From: Ruminococcus sp. YE282 | GTDB taxonomy: Bacteria > Bacillota > Clostridia > Oscillospirales > Acutalibacteraceae | Direction of reading: 5' to 3' | Length of the DNA stretch: 64,000 bases | NCBI GenBank assembly: GCA_900101355.1 | Contig: FMUV01000008.1 | Coordinates: forward strand, 1 to 64,000 | Shown: in pieces, positions 1 to 7,862 of the stretch | Layout of the letters: each line of letters opens with the position of its first letter | Numbering within the stretch: the stretch's first letter is position 1 | Notes under the pieces: model-generated | The model's database searches: none | The model's input: only the letters and a program-made list of their open reading frames with translations | What the model was told of the DNA's origin: nothing | Position numbers and translations under genes: made by a program

Positions 1-270
1 TTTCAATATACATCACAAGCATATTTTAACCTAACTAAATCTTACGGCATTACGCCTTCAATGTCAAGACGTGGTAACCCATATGACAATGCTTTAGCAG
101 AAAATTTCTTTTCAATTCTCAAAACCGAATGTATTTACAGAACCAAGCTCAAAACTTATGAGGAGGCACGCCTCATCTTAAGTGAGTATATTCATTTCTA
201 CAACAACCATAGAATTCAACTCAAAACAAAACTGACACCACTTGAAAAGCGATGTCAGTATGTTGCTTAA
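1..270 (+). CDS. IS3-family transposase (OrfB), C-terminal fragment
   Basis: The reading frame is open from base 1, so the 5' part lies outside the window. The visible residues carry the end of an IS3/IS150-type DDE integrase core: a GIxxSMSRRGNPYDNA motif, then LAENFFSILKTE with the catalytic Glu, then the usual YNNHRIQLKTKLTPLE ending. This matches the rve_3 tail that closes IS3-family OrfB proteins. The first catalytic Asp residues are upstream of the window, so activity of the whole element cannot be judged. Family assignment is secure; the exact IS name is not. Confidence 0.9.
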   Translation, partial: FQYTSQAYFNLTKSYGITPSMSRRGNPYDNALAENFFSILKTECIYRTKLKTYEEARLILSEYIHFYNNHRIQLKTKLTPLEKRCQYVA

Positions 271-303
271 AATTTAATATTTTCTACCATTTGGTCTGTT
301 TTT

Positions 304-332
304 GTACTGTCCGTACAATTTGGAGCAGTTCA
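304..332 (+). mobile_element. Probable right terminal inverted repeat of the IS3-family element
   Basis: About 35 bases after the transposase stop there is a stretch reading GTACTGTCCGTACAATTTGG and continuing to AGCAGTTCA. IS3-family ends begin TG and finish CA, and this stretch ends in CA at 332, so it is a plausible right end. The left end is outside the window, so neither the inverted repeat nor the target duplication can be confirmed. Confidence 0.55.
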
Positions 333-365
333 AAATCCCGGTAATCGGTTTTGTTATTTTTATTT

Positions 366-392
366 AAATCAATCTGAGCAACGCTATGCTTG
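366..392 (+). repeat. Possible remnant of the structured intergenic repeat
   Basis: Just after the ectB stop on the other strand, AATCTGAGCAACGCTATGC shares the ten-base GAGCAACGCT and the preceding AATC with the head of copy D. Only the head is present, 34 bases from the IS end. It could be a chance match. Confidence 0.35.
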
Positions 393-394
393 GA

Positions 395-1648
395 TTATTT
401 AAGAGTTTCGGCAATAGCCTCTTTCATAATGTTAAGACCCTTTAGAAGAAGCTCGTCCTCAATTACAAGCGGAGGCATAATCTTAACCACTGCACCCTCA
501 CGTCCTGCGCATTCGCAGATAAGCTTGTGCTCAAAGCATTTTTCAACAACTGTTTCAGACAGTGCCGAATTGATTTTACCGAAATCAATACCGCAGATAA
601 GTCCGATTCCTCTGAATTCAAGTCTTGAATCAAGCGGAAGTATTTCTTTTTCAACAAAGTTTCTTACAATCTCACCCTTGCGGCGTGTTTCTGCTTCAAC
701 ATTGTTTTCAAGCAAATAATCAAACGAAGCTGCACCTGCAATAAATGAAAGCTGGTTACCTCTGAATGTGCCGTTGTGTTCGCCCGGCTTCCAATCGTCA
801 AGCTCGTCCTTGATAAGAACAATGGCAAGCGGCATACCGAGTCCGCCGATTGACTTTGACATAACAACGATGTCAGGAGCAATTCCGGCACGCTCGAATG
901 AGAAGAAAGTACCTGTACGGCAGCAACCTACCTGAACGTCGTCAACAATCATCACGATGTCGTTCTTTGTGCAAAATTCCCTTACATCTCTAAGGAACTG
1001 CTCGTCAAACACTCTTATTCCGCCCTCAGCCTGAACTGTTTCCATAACAAGTGCGGCAGGCTTCTCAACGCCTGAATGGTCGTCGTCAATAAGTGTTTGC
1101 ATATATTCAATTACATTCAAACCCTCAAACATATAAGGAGCAGGAATGTGTGTGCAGTCAACAAAGGTTGCGCCTGCGCCGTTGCGGGCAAACATCTCTG
1201 ATGTAAGCGACAATGCGCCCAGTGTCATTCCGTGGAAGCAACCCATAAACGCAAAAATGTTTCTTCTGTGCTTTATTTTGCGTGCAAGCTTAATTGCAGC
1301 TTCAATGCCGTTGGTTCCGGTAGGACCCGTAAACTGGATCTTATACTTTAATCCTCTCGGCTCAATAATTTTCTTCTCCATTGATTCAATGAAGTTTCTC
1401 TTTGGAATTGTGTACATATCAAGAGCATGGATAATACCGTCTGTTGAAAGGTAATCAACCATTTTTTTCTTGATATATTCGTTGTTATGACCGTAGTTTA
1501 CGGCACCTGCGCCGCAAAAGAAATCAATGTAATCGTTTCCTTCCTCATCTGTCATAACAGCTCCCTTGGCGTTAGTAAACACTGTGGGAAAATGTCTGCA
1601 ATAAGAACGTACCGAAGACTCATATTTCTCAAATGTTCCTGTATTCAT
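395..1648 (-). CDS. ectB: Diaminobutyrate--2-oxoglutarate aminotransferase-like (EctB family)
   Basis: Class III PLP aminotransferase of 417 residues, the usual length for EctB. It has the GTNGIEAAIKLARK cofactor-binding segment near 111-124, the VDDVQVGCCRTG acidic motif near 235-246, and MSKSIGGLGMPLA with the likely Schiff-base Lys265. EctB enzymes make L-2,4-diaminobutyrate from aspartate semialdehyde with glutamate as donor. No ectA or ectC is nearby, so ectoine synthesis is not supported and the product's fate is unknown. ATG 1648 lies ten bases after GGAGG; GTG 1654 lies four bases after it and is the alternative start. The gene overlaps the end of the upstream MoCF-like gene, suggesting co-transcription. 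Confidence 0.8.
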   Translation of the reverse strand: MNTGTFEKYESSVRSYCRHFPTVFTNAKGAVMTDEEGNDYIDFFCGAGAVNYGHNNEYIKKKMVDYLSTDGIIHALDMYTIPKRNFIESMEKKIIEPRGLKYKIQFTGPTGTNGIEAAIKLARKIKHRRNIFAFMGCFHGMTLGALSLTSEMFARNGAGATFVDCTHIPAPYMFEGLNVIEYMQTLIDDDHSGVEKPAALVMETVQAEGGIRVFDEQFLRDVREFCTKNDIVMIVDDVQVGCCRTGTFFSFERAGIAPDIVVMSKSIGGLGMPLAIVLIKDELDDWKPGEHNGTFRGNQLSFIAGAASFDYLLENNVEAETRRKGEIVRNFVEKEILPLDSRLEFRGIGLICGIDFGKINSALSETVVEKCFEHKLICECAGREGAVVKIMPPLVIEDELLLKGLNIMKEAIAETLK

Positions 1649-1653
1649 ATCCA

Positions 1654-2070
1654 CTATACCTCCACTTTGTTATATATCTTAATGTATCCGCGAATATTGC
1701 CCTGCATTATATTTTCAATCTGTTCAGGCTCGTCCGGGAGCAACACTAAAATCTGATTTTGTGCCCGAAGCACATAACCGTCGCTGCCTATTTTGTTTTC
1801 CAATTTTTTACAATCATCAACCTTGGTGTCTGCGACGGCATTTGAAATAATTTTTTTGATGCTTCTGTAATTATCAAAGCAAAGGCCTCCGATTACAAAT
1901 ACAAGATTGTATTTTTTGAATGCGTTAATCAAGACAGCACCCAGTCCCATACATTCAGTTGCAAACGATGTGTTTGCAAGCGTCAACCCAAGTTCCGAAA
2001 AACTTTTTTTAAGTGCTCTTTCGCAAAGAGATGTTTTTCTTGCCGAATAAAACACTATCCTACAATCCAA
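1654..2070 (-). CDS. Small CinA/MoCF-like (molybdopterin-binding fold) protein
   Basis: 138 residues. The order of elements resembles the N-terminal domain of CinA/MogA: a beta strand, an amphipathic helix with GLTLANTSFATE, a strand-turn LVFVIGGL near 55-62, and a final ILVLLPDEPEQIENIM resembling the CinA PGVPxEM region. The MoCF GGxGPTxDD motif is degenerate (GGLCFDNYRS), so molybdopterin activity is doubtful. The start is TTG 2070, six bases after GGAGGGG. It lies 15 bases after a sortase gene whose N-terminal domain appears to have the same fold, and before ectB. The fold call rests on pattern recognition only. Confidence 0.5.
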   Translation of the reverse strand: MDCRIVFYSARKTSLCERALKKSFSELGLTLANTSFATECMGLGAVLINAFKKYNLVFVIGGLCFDNYRSIKKIISNAVADTKVDDCKKLENKIGSDGYVLRAQNQILVLLPDEPEQIENIMQGNIRGYIKIYNKVEV

Positions 2071-2085
2071 CCGTTACCCCTCCCT

Positions 2086-4023
2086 TTAATTCTGTTCCTT
2101 TAGAACAGGTTCAAAATTAGGGGCAATAGTCATATCCGACTCAACCTTGTCAAAGTCAAGCTGCCAGCCCTTAAATACATAGTCGTAATAATCGTCACTC
2201 GGCTTAACGGGGTCTTCCGGAGCTTTTGCCGCTTTGCCGTATTCAACCTGCTGAGAGCTAATCTCCGAACCGTCATAGTTTATGAACTTAACCGTCAGAT
2301 ATACCTTAGCCTCGGTTGTAGGCTCGGGAGCCTTGGTTTCCTTTTTATTGCCTTCGGTGTCGGCGGCAGTTGACGGTGCTGCCGAGGTCGGCTCAACGAC
2401 CTTTTGTTCCTTAAAGTCATAATCACCGTTGTACCAATCTATCTCGCCTGCATCGTATGCCGTGCAGAAATCGGTAACCTTGGGCCTTGTTCCGCCGTAA
2501 GCCGAATAGTAAACCTCGGGCCAAACAGCATTGTCGTTAAGGCTTGCCTTTGAAACGTCTACCTTTGCGGACTCTCCGTCCCTTACTTTTCTTGCAACAA
2601 CAACTGTTCTGAAGTTTGTAAACTCATAGGAACATGTCGAAAGTGTGATAAGCTCATCATCTTCATTTACATCAACAGGACAATTTATGAGCGAACGTAT
2701 TCTTACGTTGTAAACGTAGTTCATAAAATCCTTATCATTTTGGAAATTGCCTATCATATAATTGAAGAACTCGCCCTGGCTTGAAAGCGTGTTGGTCTTG
2801 AACACGGAAATAATCTTGTATGTTCCGTCTGACTTAGGCGTGTCAAACTCTATTGTAGGCGATTCCTTGTAAAAGTCAAGGTTTCCTGTTGTTCCGCCGT
2901 AATTCATAAGGTTTCCAAACATAGAGCCGTCGTTCATATGGTGTCCGTGAATAACGGTATTCTTGCTGTCTGTTCCCTCTGTGCAGCGATAATCAAGGAA
3001 TATGCTGCCAAACGAATCATAGCCGCCCTTATAATTATGCGAAAGGTAATACTGGTAATTTCTGTCGTCTTCCTTATGCCACAAAACAGGATAATCAATC
3101 TGGGTATCATTAATTTGAATCCAGCCGACAATTTCATCGTTTATTGACTTCAACTCATCCCAGTTTATGCCTTCTTTTACGTCGGGCTTTTTGTTGTCCT
3201 CAGTTGTTTCGCTGTGGGCAACACGCTGAATTTCTCCATTCAACTGAGCATTTTTTACACTCAGGAATATCAAATTATAAAACAGCATTGCAAGTGCTGC
3301 AAGGAACACCAAAAAAGCCATTATTAAAACGCATTTTCTGGTTACTTCCTTTTTGCTGTCGCCTCTGACCGGAATAAAATTATTTACAAATCCGGTCTTT
3401 GCCGGCAAATATTCCTGCTCGCTGAATCCGTTTGGAAAGTCGTTGGCGGAATTTTCGAATACCTCGGTTGTTCTAACCGCTGCAAGAGCGGCAACTTTGC
3501 CAAATTCAACGCCTGTAAGCTCTGCTTTTGGGATTGTGGCAACGCGTATTCCTATGTACATAAAGCAATAGCCCTTGTAACCGTTGCCAAAATCTCCGAG
3601 CGGAAAAACTTTTGCCTTCTTGCGAATTAATCTGAACTCTTCCGAAAGCTTATCAAGTTCATCCTGTGAAGCTTTTCTTTTTCTTGCCTGGGCAAAGGCA
3701 CGGTTGCGCTGTTTCCAATAATCTTTCGGAGCGGGGGTGCTTTCGGCACGTTCGGCGGCAACCACTGTTTCAACAAAATACTTTTTGAAAGATTTGCTGT
3801 CCTTTGTGTCCAAAGCATTGGCAATGATAACCATGTCGGGTTTGTTGGACGATTTTGCAATTGAATTGAGCGCACTGTTAATTGTTGCAGGCGTCAAAAG
3901 TGTTTTTTTGATTTCCGTCAGCGAATATCCGTAATTATACAGCTCCGACCTGAGTTTGTCGGTTTGTTCCGGCAGAGTATCCGTTTCTGTCTTTTTGCTG
4001 ACAGACAAAATCTGAATATACAC
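2086..4023 (-). CDS. Class B sortase with N-terminal CinA/MoCF-like domain and C-terminal InlB-type repeat
   Basis: 645 residues. Residues 1-185 resemble a degenerate CinA/MoCF domain (IQILSVSKKT at the start, DMVIIANALDTKD near 63-74, VATIPKAELTG near 161-171). One membrane helix follows at 231-254, then a class B sortase domain at about 288-480. The catalytic set is His in VIHGHH (357-362), Cys464 in TLSTCSYE and Arg472. A Pro/Thr/Ala linker (545-573) leads to an InlB B-repeat-like module (575-638, ending FKGW...APNFEP). The start is GTG 4023, nine bases after AAAGGAG; a longer reading frame starting at 4371 only shadows thiI. Known SrtB enzymes anchor envelope proteins. The cytoplasmic domain is unusual and its role is unknown. 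Confidence 0.85.
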   Translation of the reverse strand: MYIQILSVSKKTETDTLPEQTDKLRSELYNYGYSLTEIKKTLLTPATINSALNSIAKSSNKPDMVIIANALDTKDSKSFKKYFVETVVAAERAESTPAPKDYWKQRNRAFAQARKRKASQDELDKLSEEFRLIRKKAKVFPLGDFGNGYKGYCFMYIGIRVATIPKAELTGVEFGKVAALAAVRTTEVFENSANDFPNGFSEQEYLPAKTGFVNNFIPVRGDSKKEVTRKCVLIMAFLVFLAALAMLFYNLIFLSVKNAQLNGEIQRVAHSETTEDNKKPDVKEGINWDELKSINDEIVGWIQINDTQIDYPVLWHKEDDRNYQYYLSHNYKGGYDSFGSIFLDYRCTEGTDSKNTVIHGHHMNDGSMFGNLMNYGGTTGNLDFYKESPTIEFDTPKSDGTYKIISVFKTNTLSSQGEFFNYMIGNFQNDKDFMNYVYNVRIRSLINCPVDVNEDDELITLSTCSYEFTNFRTVVVARKVRDGESAKVDVSKASLNDNAVWPEVYYSAYGGTRPKVTDFCTAYDAGEIDWYNGDYDFKEQKVVEPTSAAPSTAADTEGNKKETKAPEPTTEAKVYLTVKFINYDGSEISSQQVEYGKAAKAPEDPVKPSDDYYDYVFKGWQLDFDKVESDMTIAPNFEPVLKEQN

Positions 4024-4087
4024 GCAGGTTTTCTCCTTTCGTGTTGATAAAACGCACATTGTGTTTACACTGTAAAATGCGTAGGCT

Positions 4088-5272
4088 TTAGTCGTTGTCC
4101 GGCTTGATATAGGTTGTCTTAAGATTTTCAAGAGCAACCTCAACAAGTTCGTTAAAATCAGCCTTTTCCTGAGCCTCTTTAACATATTTAAGCACAGGCT
4201 TTGTACGTGGATGTTTTGGTGTAAACACCGTACAGCAGTCCTCATAAGGCTCAATTGAAGTTTCGTATGTATCAATTTTATAGGAAATATCAATGATTTC
4301 CTGTTTATCCATTCCGATAAGCGGTCTGAAAACCACCATATCGGTAGCTTCGTCAGTGCACTGCAAAGCACCTATGGTCTGGCTTGCAACCTGACCGAGG
4401 CTTTCGCCCGTGATAAGTGCGGCACAATCGTTTTGTTTTGCAATCCTTTCGGATATTTCCATCATAAGTCTGCGCATAATGATTGTGAACAGTTCCTCGG
4501 GACAATCGGACTTTATCTTTTCCTGAATTTTTGTAAACGGAACGGTATACATAGTCATAGTTCCGGAATATTTGGCAACCTTTTGCAAAAGGCGCACAAC
4601 CTTTTCTTCGGCACGCATACTTGTATACGGCGGACTTGCAAAGTGAATTGCGGTCAGTCTTATGCCGCGCTTTGCCATCATATATGCCGCAACTGGAGAA
4701 TCTATTCCTCCGCTGATGAGTATTGCCGCATTTCCGCCTGTTCCCACAGGGATTCCGCCTGCGCCCTTTATCGGGTCGGCGTGAATATATGCTCCGAAGT
4801 CACGGATTTCCACATACACCGTAACCTCGGGATTGTGAACGTCAACTTTAAGATGAGGAAACTTTTCAAGTATTGCTCCGCCTGCTTCCCTGCAAATATC
4901 GGGAGATTTATACGGGAACTTTTTATCGCTTCGCTTTGCTTCTACCTTGAATGTTTTGGCGTTTTTCAAAACATCTTCAAGATAATACGGGGCAGTTTTC
5001 ATAACCGACTCAAGTGTTTTTTCGTCACAAACAACAGCCCTTGAAAAAGCGGCAATTCCGAAAATCCTTGAAATTCTGTCGCAGGCTTCGTCAAGGTCGG
5101 CGTCATCGTCAAGCGGTTTAACATAAATGGTTGACTGAGCCGAAGTTACCTCAAATTTTCCGATTGGGTAAAGCGAATGTTTTACGTTCTTTTTAAGTAT
5201 GTCCTCAAAAGCACGGCGATTAAGTCCTTTTAAAACTATTTCGCCGTCTTTTACAAGTATAATTTCTTTCAT
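4088..5272 (-). CDS. thiI: tRNA 4-thiouridine synthase ThiI
   Basis: 394 residues, matching the Gram-positive form without a rhodanese domain. The N-terminus MKEIILVKDGEIVLKGLNRR is typical. A THUMP domain follows, then the PP-loop GGIDSPVAAYMMAKRG that activates uridine-8 of tRNA for sulfur insertion; it may also serve thiazole synthesis. ATG 5272 was chosen over an upstream start at 5332 because family members begin here, although the ribosome site is weak. The cysteine desulfurase gene lies 84 bases upstream, the usual sulfur-donor pairing. The sortase gene follows after 64 bases. Confidence 0.93.
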   Translation of the reverse strand: MKEIILVKDGEIVLKGLNRRAFEDILKKNVKHSLYPIGKFEVTSAQSTIYVKPLDDDADLDEACDRISRIFGIAAFSRAVVCDEKTLESVMKTAPYYLEDVLKNAKTFKVEAKRSDKKFPYKSPDICREAGGAILEKFPHLKVDVHNPEVTVYVEIRDFGAYIHADPIKGAGGIPVGTGGNAAILISGGIDSPVAAYMMAKRGIRLTAIHFASPPYTSMRAEEKVVRLLQKVAKYSGTMTMYTVPFTKIQEKIKSDCPEELFTIIMRRLMMEISERIAKQNDCAALITGESLGQVASQTIGALQCTDEATDMVVFRPLIGMDKQEIIDISYKIDTYETSIEPYEDCCTVFTPKHPRTKPVLKYVKEAQEKADFNELVEVALENLKTTYIKPDND

Positions 5273-5356
5273 ATTATATCCAAATTTACTATTATTTAAA
5301 GTACTCACGAAAATATCGTACAAATTTATCATTTAAGATTAGGGCAAAATTCATAA

Positions 5357-6481
5357 TCATCTGTGTGCAAGTGTCGTAAGACCTGCTTTTATCCCTGCGC
5401 ACAGGGCTTCAACGTCCTTAGCTGTGCTGTACTTTGAAAAGCTTATTCTCAGTGCGCTGTCGGCTCTGTCCTTTGAAAGTCCCATAGCGCTGAGCACATA
5501 ACTCGGCTTGCCCTTTGCACAGGCGCTTCCCGACGAAACATAAACATCAAGTTCTTCAAGAAAATGAAGCATTGTTTCGCTTCTTACCTTGCCTGCCGAA
5601 ATGTTCAAAACATACGGCAATGCGTTTTGCGGTGAATTTATTGTAACGCCGTCAATTTCGGTCAGCAATGATTTTGCATAATTGTTGAGTTCTTCGACTT
5701 TTTTAAGATTGCCGTCAATATCAAATTCATTGCAGGCAACGCCGAAAGCCGCAATTAAAGGCAGTGCCTCTGTGCCGGGACGCAGCTTCTTTTCCTGCTC
5801 GCCGCCGTAATGAAGAGGAACAATTCTTACGCCTTTTTTGACGTATAATGCGCCGCAGCCTTTTGGGGCGTGCACCTTATGTGCGCTTACGCTTATCAGG
5901 TCGGCGCCAAGCCTTTTGGCATTTATCTTAATCTTGCCGAACGCTTGAACGGCGTCCGTATGACAGACTACGTCAGGATTTTTTGCCCTTACTGCCGAAA
6001 AAATTTTATCAATCGGCATAATTGCTCCGGTTTCATTGTTGACAAGCATAACAGACACAAGAATTGTGCCGCTGTCTACCGCCGCCGCAACATCGTCGGC
6101 GTAGATTATGCCGTCGGCTCTCGGAGCAATCCGAACAACTTCAAAGCCGTCAGATTCAAGCTTGTTTGCGGCTTCAACAATGCTGCTGTGTTCTACGGCA
6201 GAAACCACAATTCGGTTACCTCTGCGCTTTTTAGCCTGAGCCGTGCCAAACAAAGCCGTGTTATTTGACTCTGTGCCGCCGCTTGTAAAATACAATTCGT
6301 CAGTCTGAACGCCAAGGCGCTTTGCCACGCTTTTTCTGGCGGCTTCAAGCTCATGCTCGGCTTGCAAACCCATAAAGTGAAGAGAAGACGGATTGCCGTA
6401 GGTCTGAGTCATTATCTCAAAGGCCTTTTGCGCCGCCTTTTCCGAAACGACAGTTGTGGCACTGTTATCAAGATAATGCAT
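5357..6481 (-). CDS. Cysteine desulfurase (NifS/IscS family)
   Basis: 374 residues, PLP fold type I. It starts MHYLDNSATT; the SVSAHKVHAPKGCGAL segment carries the PLP-lysine, and SSGSACAKGKPS carries the catalytic cysteine. It takes sulfur from cysteine as a persulfide and hands it to acceptors; the adjacent thiI is the likely client. The start at 6481 is preceded by GGAGGG ten bases upstream, better than the longer start at 6511. The region upstream is shared with the divergent spoVAC gene. Confidence 0.93.
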   Translation of the reverse strand: MHYLDNSATTVVSEKAAQKAFEIMTQTYGNPSSLHFMGLQAEHELEAARKSVAKRLGVQTDELYFTSGGTESNNTALFGTAQAKKRRGNRIVVSAVEHSSIVEAANKLESDGFEVVRIAPRADGIIYADDVAAAVDSGTILVSVMLVNNETGAIMPIDKIFSAVRAKNPDVVCHTDAVQAFGKIKINAKRLGADLISVSAHKVHAPKGCGALYVKKGVRIVPLHYGGEQEKKLRPGTEALPLIAAFGVACNEFDIDGNLKKVEELNNYAKSLLTEIDGVTINSPQNALPYVLNISAGKVRSETMLHFLEELDVYVSSGSACAKGKPSYVLSAMGLSKDRADSALRISFSKYSTAKDVEALCAGIKAGLTTLAHR

Positions 6482-6635
6482 CAAACTCTTTCCCTCCAAT
6501 AAACATTCCAATGAATATATATTGCTATTATACTACATAAGATTAAAAAAATAAAGAAATTTTTAAACATAAATATCATAAATCGGTATAAGATAAATTT
6601 AAAATAATTATGTAAACCGACAAAGAAGGGATTTT

Positions 6636-7091
6636 TTGATTTCACCAAAAGAATACGATAAAATAGTCAAGAAAAACTCGCCAAAAAGCACGATTTTTAA
6701 AAACTGCCTTATGGCATTTCTGATTGGCGGAGCAATCTGCACTGTCGGTCAGGGACTTTTGGAGCTTTACCAAATGTGGGGACTTGACGAGGACACAAGC
6801 AAAACCCTCACATCGGTAACCCTGATTTTCTTCGGAATTCTTCTGACGGCAATCGGTGTTTATGACAAAATTGCAAAACATGCCGGCGCAGGTACGCTTG
6901 TTCCGATTACAGGTTTTGCAAACGCCGTTTCGTCTCCTGCAATTGAATTTAAAGCCGAGGGATATGTTACGGGACTTGGGGCAAAGCTGTTCATTATTGC
7001 AGGACCTGTAATTGTTTACGGTGTGTCGGCATCAATAATTTACGGAGCGGTTTTGTGGATACTTCATATGTTTGGAATAACGTTATTTTAA
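6636..7091 (+). CDS. spoVAC: Stage V sporulation protein AC
   Basis: 151 residues with several membrane helices. It matches SpoVAC in its opening YDKIVKKNSPKSTIFKNC, in AFLIGGAICTVGQG, and in the central AGTLVPITGFANAVSSPAIE segment. SpoVAC forms part of the channel that moves Ca-dipicolinate into the forespore and releases it at germination. The start is TTG 6636, five bases after AGAAGGG. The usual neighbours spoVAD and spoVAE are not beside it, so it is either an extra copy or a scattered operon member. A hairpin terminator follows the stop. Confidence 0.9.
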   Translation: MISPKEYDKIVKKNSPKSTIFKNCLMAFLIGGAICTVGQGLLELYQMWGLDEDTSKTLTSVTLIFFGILLTAIGVYDKIAKHAGAGTLVPITGFANAVSSPAIEFKAEGYVTGLGAKLFIIAGPVIVYGVSASIIYGAVLWILHMFGITLF

Positions 7092-7111
7092 TGTTTTGAA
7101 TTGATGAAAAT

Positions 7112-7134
7112 CGGGCAGTTACAGCGACTGCCCG
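7112..7134 (+). terminator. Hairpin terminator after spoVAC
   Basis: An eight-base perfect stem, CGGGCAGT with ACTGCCCG, closes a seven-base loop. It lies 20 bases after the spoVAC stop and is followed by an AT-rich stretch. The U-run is weak, so efficiency is uncertain. Confidence 0.7.
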
Positions 7135-7147
7135 TACATATTTAATT

Positions 7148-7292
7148 GAGAACTACGATTGTTTGCAAAAATCAGAACTTGCGCTTGATTGCAAGCAACG
7201 CAAAAACATAGCCTTCAAGACTTCCGCAATATTATATAAATTCAACTAAAGTTTTTATAGGTCATCGCCTCAAAAGCAGGTGACACAGGAAT
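7148..7292 (+). repeat. Structured intergenic repeat, copy A (degenerate)
   Basis: This copy aligns best with copy F at 60891: TTGCAAAAATCAGAACTTGC here against TTGCAAAAAGCAGAACCTGC there. It keeps the CTTGC...GCAAG hairpin and a late TCATC...GGTGA pairing, with a degraded tail. It fills the space between the spoVAC terminator and the 3' end of the XRE gene. No reading frame is present. Confidence 0.65.
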
Positions 7293-7337
7293 TTTGGATA
7301 TATCAAAGCAAAAAAGATAGCTTACCAAGGCTGTCGT

Positions 7338-7658
7338 TTATCTGTTTATGGCTTTATACTGCTTTATCATATTCAAAAAATACAATTTTTCGTCTTCGTT
7401 TAGGGTTGCAAGGTTATGGACTATTTGTTCCGAAATTACATCGGTTCCGACGTTAACCGTGTCGCTCAAAAGGTAATCAACCGTAACCCCCAAGGCTACG
7501 GCAATATTGGCAAGAGTTTCAACACTCATATTCCTGCCGTTTTCAATAAGGCTCATAAAATTTACCGAAATATCAACCTTTTCGGCAAGCTGTTCTTGGG
7601 TTATCCCCCTTTTCAGCCTTTCTCTTTTTATGCGTCTGCCAAGCCCGTTTAAATTCAT
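7338..7658 (-). CDS. XRE-family helix-turn-helix transcriptional regulator
   Basis: 106 residues. The HTH_3 domain occupies residues 5-60: RRIKRERLKRGITQEQLAEK, then VSVNFMSLIENGRN-like recognition and ANIAVALGVTVDYLL. A short C-terminal helical segment follows, like small SinR/Xre repressors. ATG 7658 begins the conserved domain; a longer start at 7712 only adds a poorly conserved hydrophobic leader. It is divergent from the membrane-protein operon at 7863, whose promoter carries inverted repeats that are a natural target. Autorepression is likely but inferred. Confidence 0.88.
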   Translation of the reverse strand: MNLNGLGRRIKRERLKRGITQEQLAEKVDISVNFMSLIENGRNMSVETLANIAVALGVTVDYLLSDTVNVGTDVISEQIVHNLATLNEDEKLYFLNMIKQYKAINR

Positions 7659-7708
7659 ATTATCAACCCCAACTACTATTATAGTTGTAATTATTAATAA
7701 TATAACAT

Positions 7709-7763
7709 ACAATATTTGTATTTTTATATTGACAATATTGGTAGCGAGACTTATAATATTGTC
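7709..7763. promoter_or_regulatory. Operator candidates for the XRE repressor
   Basis: A nine-base perfect inverted repeat, GACAATATT (7731-7739) and AATATTGTC (7755-7763), spans both promoter elements. A second small inverted repeat, TACAA-TAT-TTGTA, lies at 7709-7721. All share an ACAATATT-like half-site. Their placement over the -35 and -10 would block RNA polymerase. Binding by the XRE protein is inference from adjacency. Confidence 0.6.
7729..7757 (+). promoter_or_regulatory. Sigma-A promoter of the 7863-9591 operon
   Basis: TTGACA (7729-7734), a 17-base spacer, then TATAAT (7752-7757): a perfect consensus vegetative promoter reading rightward, away from the XRE gene. A perfect promoter driving accessory membrane genes suggests it is normally held by a repressor. 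Confidence 0.85.
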
Positions 7764-7794
7764 AAATAAAGTAGTTTTTTGGGAGGAGATACAA

Positions 7795-7806
7795 ATGATT
7801 TTTTAG
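7795..7806 (+). CDS. Three-codon leader reading frame (Met-Ile-Phe)
   Basis: ATG ATT TTT TAG follows GGGAGGAG by six bases, one of the best ribosome sites in the window, and sits between the strong promoter and the first operon gene. It may be a translated minimal leader, or the remnant of a gene with a premature stop. Expression cannot be judged from sequence. Confidence 0.3.
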   Translation: MIF

Positions 7807-7862
7807 CAAATTTGCTCAAGCGTATTCTAAATTGATTTTTAAACAATAAGGGGGACTTATTT

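Noticed and set aside
395..1648. Ectoine biosynthesis cluster
   Set aside because: Only an EctB-like gene is present; ectA and ectC are not in the surrounding sequence.
4024..4371. Extended N-terminus of the sortase gene up to 4371
   Set aside because: This stretch lies inside thiI in another frame, has low-complexity shadow sequence, and GTG 4023 has a proper AAAGGAG site.
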